A stretch of DNA of 15,574 nucleotides, taken from NCBI GenBank assembly GCA_031265025.1, contig JAISDF010000095.1, positions 1 to 15,574 of the forward strand, read 5' to 3'. Positions 1 through 7,306 of the stretch are shown piece by piece (position 1 is the stretch's first letter; each line of letters begins with the position of its first letter). The notes beneath the pieces are model-generated. The model saw only the letters and a program-made list of their open reading frames with translations, was not told where the DNA came from and made no database searches. Position numbers and translations under genes: made by a program. The stretch is from Spirochaetaceae bacterium (GTDB lineage Bacteria > Spirochaetota > Spirochaetia > Treponematales > Breznakiellaceae).

Positions 1-452
1 TTGAAGAACTCCTTGCCAAAATCAGGGCACTTCCGGACTGCGGTGACTTGAGCCTTTCCAACATAGGCATAGGAAGCGCCATCTACGCCCGCAAGCCCGG
101 CGACGGCTCTGCCAGGGAACAGGCCGCGTCCTGCCAGCGGGTATTGGGCGCCCAGGCGAATCTCGCCGTGGAATACGCGACCAAGCGCTACCGTTCCAAT
201 CTTATCAACTGGGGCATACTGCCCTTTGTGGTCAGCGACGAAAAACTGTTTCATGCGGGAGATTATGTGTTCATCCCCGGCATCAGAAGGGCCCTTAAAG
301 ACGGCAGCGCCATCAGCGCCTACATACTGGACGGGGCCGTACAAGCCGCGCTCAGTCTCGGCGAACTCTCCGCCAATGAAAAGCAGATACTCATGGACGG
401 CTGCCTTATCAATTACTACGCGGCAGGCAAAGAAAATCCGCCCCGTTCCTGA
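1..452 (+). CDS. Aconitase-family hydratase, C-terminal part (5' end outside window)
   Basis: The reading frame is open from base 3 and ends with TGA at 450-452, so about 149 C-terminal residues are visible and the gene starts left of the window. The segment GDGSAREQAASCQRVLGA followed by an ATKRYRSNLINWGILPF-type stretch is the signature of the aconitase C-terminal swivel domain: a GxGSSREHA-like loop, then a conserved R...N...GxLPF. Such enzymes dehydrate and rehydrate hydroxy-tri- or dicarboxylates (citrate/isocitrate, isopropylmalate, 2-methylcitrate types) with a [4Fe-4S] cluster held by the missing N-terminal domain. The exact substrate cannot be told from this fragment. A TTG at 48 is internal and should not be taken as the start, because homologous-looking sequence runs upstream of it. 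The last 44 bases overlap the 3' end of the convergent histidine kinase gene. Confidence 0.8.
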   Translation, partial: EELLAKIRALPDCGDLSLSNIGIGSAIYARKPGDGSAREQAASCQRVLGAQANLAVEYATKRYRSNLINWGILPFVVSDEKLFHAGDYVFIPGIRRALKDGSAISAYILDGAVQAALSLGELSANEKQILMDGCLINYYAAGKENPPRS

Positions 453-1668
453 GGGGAAGGTACAGGGTGAAAACCGTTCCCCTGCCTTCCCCGCTTTCCA
501 CAAAAATGTGTCCGCCCGCCTGTGAAAGGGTGCGCCGTATTGAATAAAGGCCCAGGCCTGTTCCCCTGCCGCTTTCCTTGGTGGTATAAAAAGGCTTCCA
601 TATCTCATCGAGTTTTTCGCGGGGTATTCCCGCGCCTGAATCTCTCACGCTCAGTTCAAGCCAGTCTCCGTATTCAGGGCCCCGGCGGTCGTCCCCGCCC
701 CGGTACAGCGAACTCTTCACCTCGATAAAACCGGGACCTTCAATGGCGTCCTGGGCGTTTCGTATCAGGTTTATGACCATCTGTTCAAAGCGGCTGCGGT
801 TAAGACTGATGTACAGTTCCTCAGGATACAGATTGAAGTGAAGTCCTATCTCCCTTCGTACCAGGCGGCGGAGTATATAATCAATCTCATTGAGGGTTTC
901 CCGTACAGGAATACAGGGTTCGTTCTCCTCCCCTCCTCCTCTGGAAAAGCTGAGGAGCTGCCTGATAAGGTCCGAGGCTTTCTGTGCCGTATTGAATATT
1001 CTATCCACATCGGAAGACAGTTCGGGATCAAGGGCATTGTTTTCCTGTATCAGGCTGCAATACCCGATAATGGTGGAAAGCACATTGTTGAAATCATGGG
1101 CAATGGTTCCTGAAAGGTAGCCCATGGTTTCAAGTTTCTGGTTGTTGGCGAGATGGGTCTCCAGTTCCCGGTATTCGCTGATATCCTCAAGATGGCCCCT
1201 GAGTTCCTCTGGTTGCCCCGAGGCACCGGTTTTGAGTTCCAGGGAAACCAGCACCGGTATGATGCCGCCCTGGGCGTCGCGGAGCTTCCACTCCCCCATC
1301 TTCTTGCCGTATTTTGCCGTTCCGGTATTGACGATCAGTTCCTGTATAAAAGCCCTGCCTTCCGGGGGTGAGGCGAAAAAATCGTATATTTTGAGGTTCA
1401 AAAGTTCGCCGGGATTGTCAAAGCCGAGAATATCGGCAAAATAGCGGTTACAGTCCTGGATACGGCCGTCAGGATCGGAAAAGAAAACCGCCAGGGGCGC
1501 GGTCTCAAAAAGCCGCTTGTAGCGCCTTTCGCTCTCGGCGTGCTTTTTTTCCATCTCCCTGTACCGGGCGAAAACATCCGCGCGGTCATGGGCTGGAAAT
1601 TCCATCCGGTCAAAGCCGGAACCGGTAACAGTATTTTTCCCTGGGTCTTCGTTGAGAACAGAATACAT
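409..1668 (-). CDS. PAS-domain sensor histidine kinase
   Basis: A 419-residue protein with no predicted membrane segment, so probably a cytoplasmic sensor. A PAS domain lies at about residues 47-165 (LFETAPLAVFFSDPDGRIQ onward, ending EDISEYRELE). A short coiled linker and the dimerisation/phosphoacceptor helix follow, with H191 in the IAHDFNN motif. The HATPase domain shows the N box (NLIRNAQDAI, around 300-309), G1 (RDSGAGIP, 342-349), the F box (WKPFYTTK) and G2 (GRGTGLGL, 367-374), so it looks catalytically intact. There is no receiver domain and no response-regulator gene next to it, so the partner is unknown. The start is the ATG at 1668, because GAGAGG lies five bases upstream; the in-frame GTG at 1674 would overlap that site. 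The 3' end overlaps the convergent hydratase by 44 bases. The ligand sensed by the PAS domain cannot be read from sequence. Confidence 0.92.
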   Translation of the reverse strand: MYSVLNEDPGKNTVTGSGFDRMEFPAHDRADVFARYREMEKKHAESERRYKRLFETAPLAVFFSDPDGRIQDCNRYFADILGFDNPGELLNLKIYDFFASPPEGRAFIQELIVNTGTAKYGKKMGEWKLRDAQGGIIPVLVSLELKTGASGQPEELRGHLEDISEYRELETHLANNQKLETMGYLSGTIAHDFNNVLSTIIGYCSLIQENNALDPELSSDVDRIFNTAQKASDLIRQLLSFSRGGGEENEPCIPVRETLNEIDYILRRLVRREIGLHFNLYPEELYISLNRSRFEQMVINLIRNAQDAIEGPGFIEVKSSLYRGGDDRRGPEYGDWLELSVRDSGAGIPREKLDEIWKPFYTTKESGRGTGLGLYSIRRTLSQAGGHIFVESGEGRGTVFTLYLPLRNGADFLCLPRSN

Positions 1669-1673
1669 GGGCA

Positions 1674-1679
1674 CCTCTC
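1674..1679 (-). promoter_or_regulatory. Ribosome binding site fixing the histidine kinase start
   Basis: GAGAGG on the minus strand, five bases before the ATG at 1668. It overlaps the alternative GTG at 1672-1674, which argues against that longer start. Confidence 0.6.
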
Positions 1680-1718
1680 TTTTTTGAAATCACTACCTTG
1701 GATTTAACATCTTTCTTT

Positions 1719-1746
1719 ATAATATTAAAAAACCGGCGTAAAACAA
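1719..1746 (-). promoter_or_regulatory. Candidate promoter for the histidine kinase gene
   Basis: On the minus strand TTGTTT (1746-1741), a 16-base spacer and TATTAT (1724-1719) resemble sigma70 -35 and -10 boxes. The -10 match is 5 of 6 and the -35 is weak. The leader to the ATG at 1668 would be about 45 bases. One arm of the inverted repeat 1724-1770 touches the -10, so the element could double as an operator. Confidence 0.4.
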
Positions 1747-1770
1747 AGTGTTTTTGTCAGGTTTTTTAAT
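1724..1770. repeat. Perfect 11-bp inverted repeat in the kinase/protease gap
   Basis: ATTAAAAAACC at 1724-1734 is exactly complementary to GGTTTTTTAAT at 1760-1770, separated by 25 bases. The spacer itself contains a smaller AAAAC/GTTTT pairing. It lies downstream of the HtrA-like gene (stop at 1812) and upstream of the kinase gene, both on the minus strand. It may be a weak terminator with the T-run inside the stem, or a protein-binding operator over the kinase promoter. The sequence does not decide between these. Confidence 0.5.
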
Positions 1771-1779
1771 TTTTTTTGA

Positions 1780-1812
1780 GGCGGTTTCAAAGGGTAAACC
1801 CGCGAAACGGCC
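1780..1812. other. Stem-loop at the 3' end of the HtrA-like gene
   Basis: GGCGGTTTC (1780-1788) pairs with GAAACGGCC (1804-1812) with one mismatch, and an inner GGG/CCC pair with a TAAA loop sits inside. It begins right at the protease stop codon. On the minus strand an A-run rather than a T-run follows, so it is not a standard intrinsic terminator. It could protect the transcript 3' end or aid termination. Confidence 0.35.
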
Positions 1813-3623
1813 TACAGCGTATCCGGGGAATCAAGAATCGCCGGCAGCCGCATGGTGGTCTCAAGATACCCCGATCTCCGTCTTTTAACATTTATATCCA
1901 TCATGGCTATGCCCATGGTCTCGTCTATCCTGAGACTCCTTATGTTTACCGGGTCATTCTCTGAAAGGCCCGCCTCGTCGGCCACCGAACCCCTGACCAC
2001 TTTCTTCACCAGAAAAGAAGGCGAAAAGCCCCTGGTTGCCGAAGGAGAAAGTACCAGGCCGAAAAGCGGCGCGGCAATACGCTCCTTGCTGTCCACTTTG
2101 GCCGCGGCGGCCAGGGGCACGTCGGGCCTTACCGAACTGCGCAGTATGGTTGTTCTGCCGTCGGAGCTTTCAAGAACCACCAGTTCGCCCGGCCGTGCCG
2201 GAAAAAGCAGGTCCTGAAGCGCGGGAATCAGGGTCCCCTGGGACGCCTGGGGCATAACCCCGTTAATGGACGTTATATAAACCCCTTCTTCAAGCCGCAG
2301 TTCCGACGCGGGGGTAAAGGGGGCCACATACACAATTTCGGCCCCCTGGCCGGTTTCGTTTACCGCGAGGCCCAGCCAGGGCCGTTCAGCCTTGCCGCCC
2401 TTTATCATGGCGGGCAGGGCCGCCGCCATGCGTTCCGCCGGAACGGCAAAATTAAGGCCCTGGTACTGTTCTATACCGGCGAATACTATGCCCACAAGAC
2501 GGCCCGAAAGGTCAACCACAGGGCCGCCGGAATTGCCGTGGTTTACCGCCGCGTCTATCTGTATAACGTCCCCTATCGGAAGGAAACGCCGTCCAAGGGC
2601 GGAAACAATGCCTGAGGTTACGGTTTTTTCAAGCCCGCCCGGAGAACCTATGGCAAGCACCGTCTCGCCCACTCTGGGTATTACCCGGTCCACGACGGAA
2701 AAAACATAGGCGGGCTTTATCTCGGCCTTGATGATGGCAAGATCCATGGCCTTGTCCCAGCCTACCACTTTGGCGGGTATGCGGGCGCTTGACGAGTCGC
2801 CCAGGCGTATATACAGCCGCGAATACCCCTCATAAGAAGGATCAACTTCGCTTGAAATAACATGGTAGTTGGTGATGAGGAGTCCTGATCCGTCAACAAA
2901 GAAGGCCGACCCCAGTATCCAGTCGGGGCTGCCCATGCCCCGCTCTATCCTGGTTCCCCGGTACACCATCACCGTGGCGACGCCCTGTATCATATCCGAC
3001 GGGGCGTCAGCGCCCTCGGCATAGGCGCGCGCGCCTGAGTCCACCGGGGCGCCGCTGCTGTCGAGTATGGCGAGGAAGAAAGCCGCGGTACGCCTCTGGC
3101 GCAGTTCAACGGCCCGCTCAAAAAAAGGCAGGGCGTTACCGGCGCTGAGGGGGTCAAGTTCATGGGCCCGTACGGCGTAGACAAAGGCGGCAAGATCATT
3201 GTTTCCGGCAAGGTATTCCCTGGCCTCGGCCAGAAGAAAGTCGGGCTCCATGCCGGTATTCTCCACCGTGATGCCCAGGGCCATAAGGGAACGCGCCATT
3301 GAAGCCGCGTCATCCCAGCGGCGTTCGGCTATGGCCTTTATCTGGGCCTCTTTAAGATTTTCGACAGCCTGCTGCCTGATCGTGTCAAAGGAATAGTTTT
3401 CAAAACCATAGGTCCGCTCATAAGCGCCCATAAGGTGTATGGCCCGTACAGGGTCTTCCCCGGCATACCGTTCAATATCGTCAAGCCTGAACTGCTCCGC
3501 CGGCCGGGGAATTTCGAGCCGGTCTTCCGCGCTGGCACAGGACAACAGAACCAGGACGCAGACAAGGAGAGGGAAGGAAACAGCGCGGCGATACGCCTGA
3601 CGCCTAACGGGAGCCAAGTTCAT
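1812..3623 (-). CDS. HtrA-like trypsin/PDZ serine protease, predicted lipoprotein
   Basis: A 603-residue exported protease. The N-terminus has basic residues, a hydrophobic stretch (about 14-27) and a lipobox-like LLSC with C29, so a lipid-anchored periplasmic location is inferred. Residues about 45-185 are helical and TPR-like. The trypsin-like domain follows, with H254 in ITNYHV, D294 in DLAIIK and S365 in NHGNSGGP, which is an intact catalytic triad. PDZ-like regions follow at about 414-495 and 518-590; the second is more divergent. The family (S1C, DegP/HtrA type) degrades or holds misfolded envelope proteins. The start at 3623 is chosen because AGGAGGG lies six bases upstream and the signal peptide begins there. 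An upstream TTG at 3761 would add 46 residues with no signal character. The gene overlaps the preceding exported-protein gene by 20 bases and is the last gene of the ftsH run. Confidence 0.9.
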   Translation of the reverse strand: MNLAPVRRQAYRRAVSFPLLVCVLVLLSCASAEDRLEIPRPAEQFRLDDIERYAGEDPVRAIHLMGAYERTYGFENYSFDTIRQQAVENLKEAQIKAIAERRWDDAASMARSLMALGITVENTGMEPDFLLAEAREYLAGNNDLAAFVYAVRAHELDPLSAGNALPFFERAVELRQRRTAAFFLAILDSSGAPVDSGARAYAEGADAPSDMIQGVATVMVYRGTRIERGMGSPDWILGSAFFVDGSGLLITNYHVISSEVDPSYEGYSRLYIRLGDSSSARIPAKVVGWDKAMDLAIIKAEIKPAYVFSVVDRVIPRVGETVLAIGSPGGLEKTVTSGIVSALGRRFLPIGDVIQIDAAVNHGNSGGPVVDLSGRLVGIVFAGIEQYQGLNFAVPAERMAAALPAMIKGGKAERPWLGLAVNETGQGAEIVYVAPFTPASELRLEEGVYITSINGVMPQASQGTLIPALQDLLFPARPGELVVLESSDGRTTILRSSVRPDVPLAAAAKVDSKERIAAPLFGLVLSPSATRGFSPSFLVKKVVRGSVADEAGLSENDPVNIRSLRIDETMGIAMMDINVKRRRSGYLETTMRLPAILDSPDTL

Positions 3624-5310
3624 GCCGTTCCCTCCTGCCGTCGCCATCAAGGTCCCAGGACCGTTCGACCCTGCCGTCCGGGAGATATACTTCGCCATAT
3701 TCAAACAAACCGTCTCCATCCCAATCGCTCTCCGAGCTTTCAAGGTCTCCCGCGAAATCAAGCGCCTCTATCCTGTCCGTAAGGCCCGGCACCCGGCGGA
3801 AACGCCGTATAGTTTCGAGCCTGCCGTCCATATCCATATCCACGCGCTGTAAAAAGAACTGACCAAGGCGAAACTCGGTTTCCGAAACGAGTCTGCCGCC
3901 GGCCGTTTCCCTGGCCCGCTGGGGTATGCCCCGTATCATGTCAATATACTCAACAGCGCCTTCGGCACTCTTACCGGGCCTTTCTATGCGGACCGCGGAA
4001 GAAACCAGGGTACGCCAGGATACGCGGGGAACGAGAGGGTCCCGCCTGGGATAGAAAAATTCGTTCCCCGCAAGGGAGACAAAGTCCAGCGGCGCGTAAA
4101 AATATTCCAGAGGAGGAGGAAAAAAAACCGTCCCCCCGAATTCAGCCCTGAGAAGGGCAGGATACTTCTCCCAATATACCCGCAGTTTCTCTTCACCGTT
4201 TTCGGAAGCGCCGGGAAGCATAAGCAGGGAGGCGCTTTCGGGAACTCCAAAGGAAAAAAATACTTCCAGGTCGGGAACGCCGTCCTGGTCCGCGTCGTAA
4301 TGATATGAGACGGCGTCACCCCCATCGTACCTGACAACGGTTTCGGCAAAGCCGTCGTTGTCTTCATCCTCTGTTATAACACCGCTGAAGGCCGAAAGGT
4401 TTCCGGTAAAGGTCCTTCTGGCCCCCTCTGTGCGTAAAAGGGACCAAAGTTCCCCGATAAGCGCGCGGGGACGGGACAAGAGCAGGCGTACTTCCACCGG
4501 GGAGCCTGTCTCCGGCGCGCCAAAAAGTTCCCTGATGGCCTGGGTTTCAGAGACAAGGCCGAGCCGCAGCGCGGCGGGAAGGGAAAGGGGCGAGGGATTT
4601 CCAACGGCCCTGTACGCGGCAATCAGGCGGCGGGCCTCTTCGGTATCCCGTATAAACGGGGCGGCCTCATAGGCCAGTTCAGGGCGGCGCTCAATGAGAA
4701 GGGGAAGCCGCCTCAGCACAAGGTTCACCAGATCACGGTCCCCTTCCCGGGGAAGGCGGGACCGCGCGTAGTCAAGGACCAGAACGGCGGGGCCGGCTTC
4801 GCGGGGATACCGTTCAAGGGCCCCGGAAGCGGCGGCCCTGAACGCGGCGCTGTTACCCGTTCCCTTGAGGGCGGCGAGGGTAAGTTCACAGGACTCAAAG
4901 CTTTCGGGAAGCCGCGACAGGACAGCCAGCGCGTCCTCATAGCGCCTGATTTGAACAAATATCTTCGCCCGGAGCGTTTCCGCGTCTATTGGCGTATAAC
5001 GGCGCCACCGGTCCGTTTCCAGGGCCAGGCGGAGCTTTTCCAGCACAGGCCGCCGGTCCTCTCCAAGGAAAGACAGGCACAGGGCGTATACATACGAAAC
5101 ATCCGAAGACACCTCGGCAAAGTCCCCTGCCCTTTCCAGGGCAAGAAGGGCGGCGGTCCAATTGCCCTGGGCAATCCGCTCTTCCGCCCAGGAAACATAG
5201 CTGTCCGCCAGGTCCGCGTCGCCCTGTCCGCCGCTGTCCGGGGTCAGGGCATGAACGGCGGAAACGATAAAAAAAACGGTTACTACCGCCGCCGGTATAC
5301 GCCCGGTCAT
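3604..5310 (-). CDS. Exported protein with helical repeats and five DxDxDG calcium-loop motifs
   Basis: I do not recognise a named family. With the ATG at 5310 the product is 568 residues. It begins with a short basic n-region and a hydrophobic segment (about 6-21, ending SAVHALT), a likely signal peptide. Residues about 35-260 are Ala/Leu-rich helices resembling TPR repeats. The second half carries five acidic loops: DEDNDG 315-320, DADQDG 339-344, DMDMDG 491-496, DWDGDG 529-534 and DLDGDG 553-558. These match the DxDxDG calcium-binding core found in dockerin, EF-hand and related extracellular repeats; each is followed by a short hydrophobic strand-like stretch. The start is one base after the ftsH stop (TGAAATG). 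An ATG at 5334 and a GTG at 5367 are alternatives that overlap ftsH. It overlaps the HtrA-like gene by 20 bases. A periplasmic, calcium-stabilised scaffold or chaperone role is only inference. Confidence 0.8.
   Translation of the reverse strand: MTGRIPAAVVTVFFIVSAVHALTPDSGGQGDADLADSYVSWAEERIAQGNWTAALLALERAGDFAEVSSDVSYVYALCLSFLGEDRRPVLEKLRLALETDRWRRYTPIDAETLRAKIFVQIRRYEDALAVLSRLPESFESCELTLAALKGTGNSAAFRAAASGALERYPREAGPAVLVLDYARSRLPREGDRDLVNLVLRRLPLLIERRPELAYEAAPFIRDTEEARRLIAAYRAVGNPSPLSLPAALRLGLVSETQAIRELFGAPETGSPVEVRLLLSRPRALIGELWSLLRTEGARRTFTGNLSAFSGVITEDEDNDGFAETVVRYDGGDAVSYHYDADQDGVPDLEVFFSFGVPESASLLMLPGASENGEEKLRVYWEKYPALLRAEFGGTVFFPPPLEYFYAPLDFVSLAGNEFFYPRRDPLVPRVSWRTLVSSAVRIERPGKSAEGAVEYIDMIRGIPQRARETAGGRLVSETEFRLGQFFLQRVDMDMDGRLETIRRFRRVPGLTDRIEALDFAGDLESSESDWDGDGLFEYGEVYLPDGRVERSWDLDGDGRRERHELGSR
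3630..3636 (-). promoter_or_regulatory. Strong ribosome binding site fixing the HtrA-like start
   Basis: AGGAGGG on the minus strand with a six-base spacer to the ATG at 3623. It lies inside the end of the upstream gene, which fits translational coupling within one transcript. Confidence 0.75.
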
Positions 5311-5311
5311 T

Positions 5312-7255
5312 TCAGGATACGCCCCCGGATTCATTTTCCGCGCTGTCCGCGCCGCTGTTTTCAGCACCGCCGTTTTCCGCGCTGCCCGAAAGGGCCGCCG
5401 GGTTTTCCCTTTTGGGAAAGCCGAGGAGTTCCCTTACTTCATCATCAACAAGGGTCTCCCTGGCGATGAGGGCCTCGCCGAGCGCGGCGAGTTTTTCCTT
5501 TTCTTTTTCAAGTATGGACCGGGCAAGACGGAGACCCGTGTCAAGAATCCGCTTTACTTCATGGTCTATGCGCTGGGCCGTATCTTCGGAATAGTCCTTG
5601 TGCCGGGCGATTTCCTTGCCAAGAAAGATGGGTTCGTCTTCCTGACCGTAGGCAATGGGCCCAAGATCCTCAGCCATGCCCCATTCGCAGACCATGCGCC
5701 GGGCAAGGTCCGTGGCCTGCTGTATATCCTGTTTGACACCGGTAGTGGTTTCCTCAAAAAAGATTTTTTCGGCGGCCCAGCCTCCGTACATGATGGTAAT
5801 GCGGTCAGTAATCCAGCCCCTGGTCCTCGAATAGCTGTCTTCCTCGGGAAGGGACATGGCCATGCCCAGGGCCCTGCCGTGGGGCACTATGGTTACTTTA
5901 TGGAGGGGATCGGCGTTCTTGAGGAAATAATGCAGCAGGGCGTGGCCGGCTTCATGGGTGGCGGTCATGCGTTTTTCTTTTTCGGACATGGCAAGGGACT
6001 TGCGGGCCACGCCCATGAGTATTTTGTCCCTGGCCTCTTCAAAGTCGGGCATCTCCACATAGCTCTTGTCCCGGCGGGCGGCGTAGAGAACCGCCTCATT
6101 GACCAGATTGGCTATGTCCGCGCCGCTCATTCCCGGCGTAGCCCTGGCTACCCTGGCGAGGTTTACCTCAGGGGCAAGGGGAACCTTGGCGGCGTGTATC
6201 TTGAGTATTGATTCCCGTTCCTTGATATCGGGCATGGCGACTACCACCTGACGGTCAAAGCGGCCGGGCCGCAACAGCGCGGGGTCAAGAACATCGGGCC
6301 TGTTGGTGGCGGCCAGTATGATAACCCCGTCTTTGGAATCAAAGCCGTCCATTTCCACCAGCATCTGGTTCAGGGTCTGTTCCCGCTCGTCGTGGCCGCC
6401 GCCGTAGCCCGCGCCCCTGGTACGGCCCACCGCGTCAAGTTCATCAATAAAAACAATACAGGGGGCGTTGCGCCGGCCCTGTTCAAAGAGGTCCCGGACC
6501 CGGCTCGCGCCGACGCCAACAAACATTTCAACAAAATCGGAACCCGACATGTGGAAGAAAGCCACACCCGCTTCACCGGCGGCGGCCCTGGCCATGAGGG
6601 TTTTCCCCGTACCGGGCATACCCACAAGGAGCACGCCTTTGGGTATCTTGGCGCCCATCTTGGTAAATTTCTGCGGGTTTTTAAGAAAGGCCACCACTTC
6701 CTGGAGTTCGTATTTGGCGTCTTCCTGACCGGCGACATCGGCAAAGGTAATTTTTTTGCCTTCGTCGTGGTAGCGTTTGGCCCTGCTCTTGCCAAACTGA
6801 AACGCCTTGTTCCCCGAACCCTGCATGTTTCTGAACATGAACCATATAAGGCCAAAGCCTATGAGCCAGGGAAGTATCTCAAACAATATGCGGGAAGGCC
6901 TCAGCGCGCCGCTGCTGCCCGATACGTCAACGCCCTTTTCCTGGAGCGCGGCAAGAAGGTAGGGGTCCTGATAGGGTATCTGGGTCTTGAAACGCACCGT
7001 CTCCCCTGACCTGTCCTTGAGGGTTCCTTCAATAAGGGTATTATCCAGAATTTTTACTGTCTGCACTTCGCCCTGGTTTACATGGCCGACAAAAGCCGAA
7101 TAGTGTATTTCCCTGACCTGGGTCGTGTCGGTCCTGAAAAAGTAGGCTATAAATAAGCCCATTGCCGCCAGAAAAAAAACCAGGGCAAAACGGTTCGGCC
7201 GGCCCTGGTTTAGAGGCGGCCGGGGCGGTAAAGGGTTGTTATTATTGTTCTCCAT
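5312..7255 (-). CDS. ftsH: ATP-dependent zinc metalloprotease FtsH
   Basis: A 647-residue membrane-bound AAA+ protease that degrades damaged membrane proteins and short-lived regulators. Membrane segments lie at about 23-40 and 122-141, flanking the periplasmic FtsH-extracellular domain. The AAA module has Walker A GMPGTGKT (212-219; Met replaces the usual Pro at the second position), Walker B IVFIDE (267-272) and the second region of homology through LLRPGRFDR (327-335). The zinc site is HEAGH (434-438), with D510 in KQDIQQAT as probable third ligand. The C-terminus ends in a low-complexity Ser/Glu/Asn/Gly tail. The ATG at 7255 follows GGGGGA; a TTG directly before it would add one residue. 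It lies 51 bases after tilS and is followed after one base by the DxDxDG protein gene. The tilS-ftsH order is common in bacteria. Confidence 0.98.
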   Translation of the reverse strand: MENNNNNPLPPRPPLNQGRPNRFALVFFLAAMGLFIAYFFRTDTTQVREIHYSAFVGHVNQGEVQTVKILDNTLIEGTLKDRSGETVRFKTQIPYQDPYLLAALQEKGVDVSGSSGALRPSRILFEILPWLIGFGLIWFMFRNMQGSGNKAFQFGKSRAKRYHDEGKKITFADVAGQEDAKYELQEVVAFLKNPQKFTKMGAKIPKGVLLVGMPGTGKTLMARAAAGEAGVAFFHMSGSDFVEMFVGVGASRVRDLFEQGRRNAPCIVFIDELDAVGRTRGAGYGGGHDEREQTLNQMLVEMDGFDSKDGVIILAATNRPDVLDPALLRPGRFDRQVVVAMPDIKERESILKIHAAKVPLAPEVNLARVARATPGMSGADIANLVNEAVLYAARRDKSYVEMPDFEEARDKILMGVARKSLAMSEKEKRMTATHEAGHALLHYFLKNADPLHKVTIVPHGRALGMAMSLPEEDSYSRTRGWITDRITIMYGGWAAEKIFFEETTTGVKQDIQQATDLARRMVCEWGMAEDLGPIAYGQEDEPIFLGKEIARHKDYSEDTAQRIDHEVKRILDTGLRLARSILEKEKEKLAALGEALIARETLVDDEVRELLGFPKRENPAALSGSAENGGAENSGADSAENESGGVS

Positions 7256-7306
7256 CAAATCCCCCGCTGTATGTCTGGACTCCCTCGGAAACGCCGCGCG
7301 GTAATT

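Noticed and set aside
3624..3761. Longer HtrA-like protein starting at the TTG at 3761
   Set aside because: It would put 46 non-hydrophobic residues ahead of the signal peptide and ignore the strong AGGAGGG site at 3630-3636.
5561..6211. A 216-codon plus-strand frame antisense to ftsH
   Set aside because: The FtsH motifs on the other strand are intact, and this frame shows only complement-derived Gly/Phe/His-rich sequence.
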